Source: Takakia lepidozioides (taxonomy: Eukaryota; Streptophyta; Takakiopsida; Takakiales; Takakiaceae). From it: 64,000 bases of DNA. Where the stretch lies: positions 32,593,053 through 32,657,052 of the forward strand of contig CM060732.1 in assembly GCA_030704615.1 (NCBI GenBank), in the 5' to 3' direction. Of this stretch, positions 58,950 to 64,000 are shown one piece after another. The first letter of the stretch is position 1. Each line of letters opens with the position of its first letter. The notes beneath the pieces are model-generated. The model worked only from the letters and a program-made list of their open reading frames with translations, was not told where the DNA came from and did not search any database. The translations under genes and the position numbers were made by a program.

Positions 58950-59588
58950 CTCGACTGAAGCATACCTCCTTAAGAGCTCATGTTGCCCGCAACCAAGCCC
59001 ATGCACAAATCCAAGCCCACTGACCCCGCCCAACTTTCAAACCCATGGATATCATCCAAATAACACACTCCACATTCATCCAAGGGATAACGACTCTTTT
59101 GCCCTATCCCTTTCATCCCCGTTCACACCAAGAAATGAAATAGAAAACTATAATCAAAAATAATATAATAATCAAAAAATAAAAATCATACAAATAATGG
59201 TAATAAAAATAATTCTCATATATTTGGACTCTGTATGCTCATGACACATAAACTGAAACCCAATAATATTACATTATATATACATACACTATTACGCCCA
59301 AATATACTACGAACACCTCGTATATACTTAATAATACCAAGCCCTAAAAACATCCGCCCCCATACGAAACCTAGCGTACCGACCCCAACACAAAATATGA
59401 TTAATCATCCCCCAAAGACGGCAAAAGATAGATACACCTCAAAACTTTTGTCTTGCCGCAATTACTCTAAAGCTAGATCCACGCCAAATAATACCACAAC
59501 CAACCATATGTTGCATTCACCCCTTCACAAAATACTCACTATTCAGCTGTACGGTTCAGGAACAAATAGTCTATAGCCGTCGTGACAT
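58950..59588 (+). mobile_element. A/C-rich host DNA left of SWIM-element copy 2 (probably LINE)
   Basis: A/C-rich sense-strand sequence that would be continuous with 63285-64000 if the SWIM element and one duplication copy were removed. The right-hand continuation is the same LINE as at 42411-43133 (inverted), so this should be its more 5' part. It contains A-rich and AATA-rich runs (59140-59220). Confidence 0.45.
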
Positions 59589-59865
59589 GCAAAAATATGG
59601 GGGATGCCTCCGCGTGAGCCTGGCCGCGTGAGCGTGTAAGCGCGGCCAAGCTCACACCACGTCACCGGTTCTCGCCACATTGGCTCAAAGGTCCGACGCC
59701 TCGTCAGCAGTCTTCGCCATCGTGGATGACGCCACATAACGCCTCGCCATGTCATTTCCACGGACGTACCTATGACTGTGGACAGAACAGGGAGAAATGG
59801 GCCTATAGACGCGGAATAAGTAGTCGTAGACTGTTTTTATTTTTTATTTTTTATTTTTTCCGCAT

Positions 59866-61504
59866 TTGACATTCGGCATTTGGGTAGATGTGATGATCGG
59901 TGCCGATCATTACTTCTAGTTTTTTTTTTTTTTTTTTTTTTTAAATATTTTTTTTGCTTTTGATATTTGGCATTTGGGTGGATGTGATAATCGGTGCCGG
60001 CCATCACTTCTGTCGGTGCCACCGATCTTTTTCTTTTTTTTCTTTTTTTTCTTTTATTAAAAAAAATACTTTTCTTTCATTCGGCATTTGGGTGCCGACC
60101 ATCACAGCTGTCGGTGCCGCCGATCATCACTCCCCGTTTTTTTTTTTTTTTTTTTTTTGTGGGACATTCGGCATTTGGGTGGATGTGATGGTCAACACCG
60201 ACAATCACTTCTGTCGGTGGCGCTGATCATCACTTTCTGTTTGTTTGTTTGTTGTTTTTTTTTTTTTTTTCTTATTTAATTTTAATTTTAAATTAGCTTT
60301 TGACATTCGGCATTTGGGCGGATGGGATGGTCGGTGCCGACCATCACTTCTGCCAGTGCCGCCGATCATATATATATATATAAATTTTATGTTTATTTAT
60401 TTTTTGGACATTCGGCATTTGGGTGGATGCGATGGTCGGTGCCGACAATCACTTCTGTCGGTGCCGCCGATCATCACTTTCCGATTTTTTTTTTTTTTAT
60501 TTGACATTTGGCATTTGGGTGGATGTGATGATCGGTGCCGACCATCACTTCAGTTACCGATCACCACTCTCCGTTTTGTTTTGTTTTGTTTTGTTTTTTT
60601 TGTTGTTTTTTTTTTTCGGCTTTTGACATTCGGCATTTGGGTGAATGTGATGGTCGGTGCCGACCATCACTTCTGTCAGTGCCACCGATCTTTTTTTTTG
60701 GCTTTTGACATTTGGCATTAGGGCGGATGCGATGGTCGGTGCAGACCATCACTTCTGTCAATATCGCCGATCATCACTTTCTGTTTTTTTTTTTTTTTTT
60801 TTTTTGGCTTTTGACATTCGGCATTTGGGTGGATGTGATGGTCGGTGCCGACAATCACTTCTATCGGTGCCACCGATCATCACTTTCCGATTTTATTTTA
60901 TTTAAAAAAAAATTTAAGGTGGCTTTTGACATTTGGCATTGGGGTGGATGCGATGGTCGGTGCCGACCATCACTTCTGTCGGTGCCGCCGATCATCACTT
61001 CCGTTTATTTTGTTTTATTTTTTACATTCGGCATTTGGGTTTGGGTGGATGTGATAATCGGTGCCGACCATCACTTCAGTTACCGATCACCACTCTCCGT
61101 TTTTTTTTTTTTTTTTTTTTCCTTCTTCGGCTTTTGACATTCGGCATTTGGGTGGATGTGATGGTCGGTGCCGACCATCACTTCTGTCAGTGCCGCCAAT
61201 CTTTCTTTTTGGCTTTTGACATTTGGCATTAGGGCGGATGCGATGGTCGGTGCAGACCATCACTTCTGCCAATATTGTCGATCATCACTTTCTGTTTTTT
61301 TTTTTTTTTGGCTTTCGACATTCGGCATTTGGGTGGATGTGATGGTCGGTGCCGACAATCACTTCTATCGGTGCCACCGATCATCACTTCCCGATTTTTT
61401 TTTTAAAAAATAAATTTAAGGTGGCTTTTGACATTTGGCATTGGGGTGGATGCGATGGTCGGTGCCGACCATTACTTCTGTCGGTGCCGCAGATCATCAC
61501 TTCT

Positions 61505-61506
<2 letters not shown>
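59866..61506 (-). repeat. Palindromic A-tailed tandem array, right copy
   Basis: Inverted counterpart of 44918-46727, plus about 250 bp not present on the left. Units have the same order in complement: T tract, GGCTTTTGACATTCGGCATT, TGGGTGGATG, GATGGTCGGTGCCGACCATC, ACTTCTGTCGGTGCCGCCGA, TCATCACTTTC. It ends in a run of ~40 T (61507-61545) abutting the SWIM gene. Poly(T) lengths differ between matching units on the two sides. Confidence 0.93.
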
Positions 61507-61545
<39 letters not shown>

Positions 61546-61546
<1 letters not shown>

Positions 61547-62640
61547 TATGTCCAGGGAACGACACTTGTTTCTAGAATTCCACATCTTGAAAGGGAGGAG
61601 AGATTCGGCTCCTGTAAGAGGAAATTGAACATCCCACCTGGCTCGGATTCCGATTCGAACATGGCAGACCGTGATAACTTCTCGAAGCCTCGTGTTCCCC
61701 TGCATGACAGATCGATGTCGGAAACCTCGGACACGAAGGCAGGCTCCAGCATCAAATAGTGCCACTGAAATGATGCAAGAGAGAAACTACCCCCTTGATG
61801 TGCTGGAGTCCATATGCCCCGACCACGTTTGACACATAGAACGCACAAGTGTAGGGTCTCGTGTGAAATGTACAGCGATCAGGGCAACTAATTTCGAAAA
61901 GTGCACTTCATCTATATCCAGAGGTGGTGCCCGGACTCCTACTCCGACTTTCACGGGTGTGATGTGTCCATACGGCCAACCAGAAGCCAAAAACCACAAG
62001 TTCTGGTTCTGCGCAGACGATTGTAGTAGATGTGTGCATGGAACTGTGCGTCCTTCCATGGTGATGAAGCCAGCTTCTCCAACCGTTTGGCCCGTCAAGG
62101 TGGGAACACATCTCACGAGTCAGGAGATTGCAATGCTGGAGAAGGCCGACTTTTCCCTTACGAGACAACCCCAACTGCATGCATGTGCTTCTACTTCTGC
62201 ATCATTTCGGGTCCCTTCGGCAAATCCTCACTTGTGGCCAACCAAACGAGATGGAAAGCTGGTTCGGCGTTTCCCTCCAACCGCTGAACACTTCGGCAAA
62301 GTGGAGTCCGTAAGAATGCTCCAAGCTCGTGTTGCAAGCACCACGGAAGTGCCCTCACAAGTATATGATCGGGTGTACACAATGATCACTTTGACATCTG
62401 CTGTTCATGACAGGGCCTACGACATCACAGTTTCCAATTTCCCCAATTGCACATGTCCTGATTTTGTGAAAATGCTATCAACCAGTTTGGGCAAGAGAGG
62501 TAAATTCATACCCTGCAAACATTTGTATTTCATATTTTTGAAGATGATGGTTTGCGATCCCAAACGTGACAACTTCGTTCACTAGGCCACTCTGAGTTTC
62601 AACGAGGTTGATACTCTATTGCAGCGGGATACAACACATA
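61546..62640 (+). pseudogene. SWIM zinc-finger protein, copy 2
   Basis: Best-preserved copy. It begins beside the T-run (LVSRIPHLEREERFGSCKRK), changes frame near 61760, has a stop (TGA at about 61830, where copy 1 has Trp), then is open from 61863 to 62585. Seen: Cys-rich block KFWFCADDCSRCVHGTVRP, LTSQEIAMLEKADFSLTRQP, FGKVESVRMLQARVASTTEV, VYDRVYTMITLTSAVHDRAY, and the SWIM finger NCTCPDFVKMLSTSLGKRGK...CKH (about 62440-62525). LSFNEVDTLLQ follows past the stop. SWIM fingers bind DNA or protein and are common in Mutator-type transposases. No DDE catalytic core is visible, so this is either a non-catalytic partner or the C-terminal half of a transposase. Confidence 0.7.
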
Positions 62641-63284
62641 GGTAGCATCTGCTATGCAATGTGGTATGTGGACGACCATGTTATGAAATGTGCAATTTGC
62701 AACATTGTCATGGAAATTCAATTCAAATCAATTCGTTTGCAACATCGTCGGCGGTGCAATGATATGGCGTCCCTTATCCCTCCATTATACTTCCAACTAT
62801 ACTGAGTGAGCTCTGAGTGGCAACTTCTAAAAGCACATGCATCATTGCACCTTTCGAAGTCTATATGTTTTCCTGTCGCTATGCACTGCAATCATCTTTT
62901 GAAGATGATCCTAACTCTCATTGTTATTTGGGGAGGGAGCAAGGTCTTCCCGTGGCAACCTCTATGGCGCATACTTTGTGATGATATTTTCTCGTCCTTG
63001 TAATTGTAAAAGTGAAACAAACATTTGTAATTGCACAATGTTGGATGCTACAATTGTAGGCCCCATGGTAGTCTTCATTGTATTCAGCCAAGGATTCCCT
63101 ACATTAATCCCACGGTTATAGGACCATCCTCGGTTATAGGCGGCGCATGTTCATTCTGACGTGGTAGATGACGGCGTAGTGCCACATCAGCATTTGTTGC
63201 CATATCAGCCTACTGACATCATGCTCACGCCACGTCACTCCTGCGTGAGCGTACGCTCACGCCATTGCGTCGTTGCAAAAATAT

Positions 63285-64000
63285 CGCTCTCAGCAGCATA
63301 AAACAACCCACACTTTCCCAGCCACTATTCTCAACGAACAACAACAACTCCCAACTATCCCAAAAGGTAGAACAAATACTGATCCTCCCATCTCCAAACA
63401 AGCTAAACAAAAATTACAAAAATGGATGCACAACTATACAACTACGCAACTACACATACTACTCATACGATGTGAGATATCCACCCCAACCCAGGCCCTG
63501 CAAACCGACACTGTTGCATAACACCACTAGCTACTAACCCAATCATAAATGTTGGTCATATACCAGACCCATTGAAAACATTGTTAAACGCATATCCAAA
63601 GCGGCCAAAACAAGATATGGAATATACTCTTACCCCTCCACAATTACGTTAAAATTATAGTATAAACACCTTCTTGATGTCTTTGCCCTGTTCCTACCTA
63701 AACCACAATACATTCTTGACCCAGACAATCCAAATGCACCTCCATATGGTATAACCATATCCGAGCACCCACTTCTCGCTCATAATAGTTACAAACTCAG
63801 ATGCTACCCTAATGACCATATACTTTTTACATATATAATATGTATATCACCAAAATCGAAAAAATGTGACATCCTACTCTCTGAAAAACTGGAGACACGC
63901 ATACTATCCACACTATCAAAACTCCAAACACTCCCTGAACACTCATCGCAATATAAAGCCCCACCACACCCCCTCAACTGCCTCCACAACTATCTTGATC
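63285..64000 (+). mobile_element. LINE sequence right of SWIM-element copy 2
   Basis: Inverted copy of 42411-43133. A/C-rich sense strand, no domain in this piece; the endonuclease domain would follow beyond the window by analogy with the left arm. Confidence 0.7.

Larger units (their letters stand above)
59599..63274 (+). mobile_element. SWIM-element copy 2, full length with 10-bp target duplication
   Basis: GCAAAAATAT at 59589-59598 and again at 63275-63284 brackets 3676 bp. The termini read GGGGGATGCCTCCGCGTGAGC and, from the right end, AACGACGCAATGGCGTGAGC; they share GCGTGAGC and scattered TGACGTGG/CCACATC words, so the inverted repeat is weak. The palindrome GCGTGAGCGTACGCTCACGC is at 63243-63262. 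Contents: palindromic array, then the SWIM gene. A 9-10 bp duplication together with a SWIM protein fits the Mutator superfamily, but no MULE DDE domain is present here, so the class is open. The same right border recurs in copy 1. Confidence 0.75.
60122..64000 (-). repeat. Right arm of large inverted repeat
   Basis: Matches 42411-46727 in opposite orientation; position 64000 pairs with about 42411. The match is still running at the window end. Confidence 0.92.

Overview
The window is nuclear DNA of a green land plant. The three host genes recognised are plant-type (a lipoxygenase, a RAD6/UBC2 ubiquitin-conjugating enzyme and a SINE1/SINE2-like armadillo-repeat protein), and all have GT-AG introns. 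The mobile-element content (piggyBac, SWIM-zinc-finger elements, an HUH Rep relic) looks more like a non-seed plant (bryophyte, lycophyte or fern) than a flowering plant. That placement is an inference, not something the sequence proves.

Layout. 0.06-2.5 kb: minus-strand SINE-like armadillo gene, cut by the left window edge and missing most of its armadillo domain. 5.7-13.4 kb: a Mutator-like (MULE) transposon with ~300-bp terminal inverted repeats (TIRs) and a 7-8 bp target duplication. It holds a broken transposase gene with SWIM finger (+), a convergent zinc-finger gene (-), and two oppositely oriented arrays of one short repeat. 13.5-16.6 kb: a PIF/Harbinger-type MITE (TAA duplication) and a hAT-type MITE (8-bp duplication). 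18.4-19.3 kb: a broken HUH-endonuclease (Rep) gene. 22.4-29.6 kb: a complete nine-exon lipoxygenase gene; its introns hold a 3' LINE fragment with a 15-bp duplication and a tRNA-derived SINE. 31.1-33.1 kb: a complete five-exon UBC2 gene (-).

From 34 kb on there is no confident host gene, only nested mobile DNA: a decayed Ty3/gypsy chromovirus (-), a decayed AP-endonuclease LINE (-), then a large inverted repeat. Its arms (about 42.4-46.7 and 60.1-64.0+ kb, the right arm running off the window) each carry the LINE plus an inserted element that encodes a SWIM-finger protein and an array of ~80-100 bp palindrome-bearing, A-tailed repeats. In the right arm this element is bounded by a perfect 10-bp duplication. 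The 13.4-kb spacer holds a piggyBac remnant, a CACAGCC minisatellite, a second gypsy-type element with an extra ORF before gag, a diverged relative of the SWIM gene, a possible DNA-methyltransferase-like gene remnant, a family of hairpins and an A/C-rich block.

How they relate: the lipoxygenase and UBC2 genes look intact and expressible. All transposase, gag, pol and Rep reading frames seen are interrupted, so none of these copies looks autonomous. Exon boundaries were placed by eye from splice signals, phase and family conservation.
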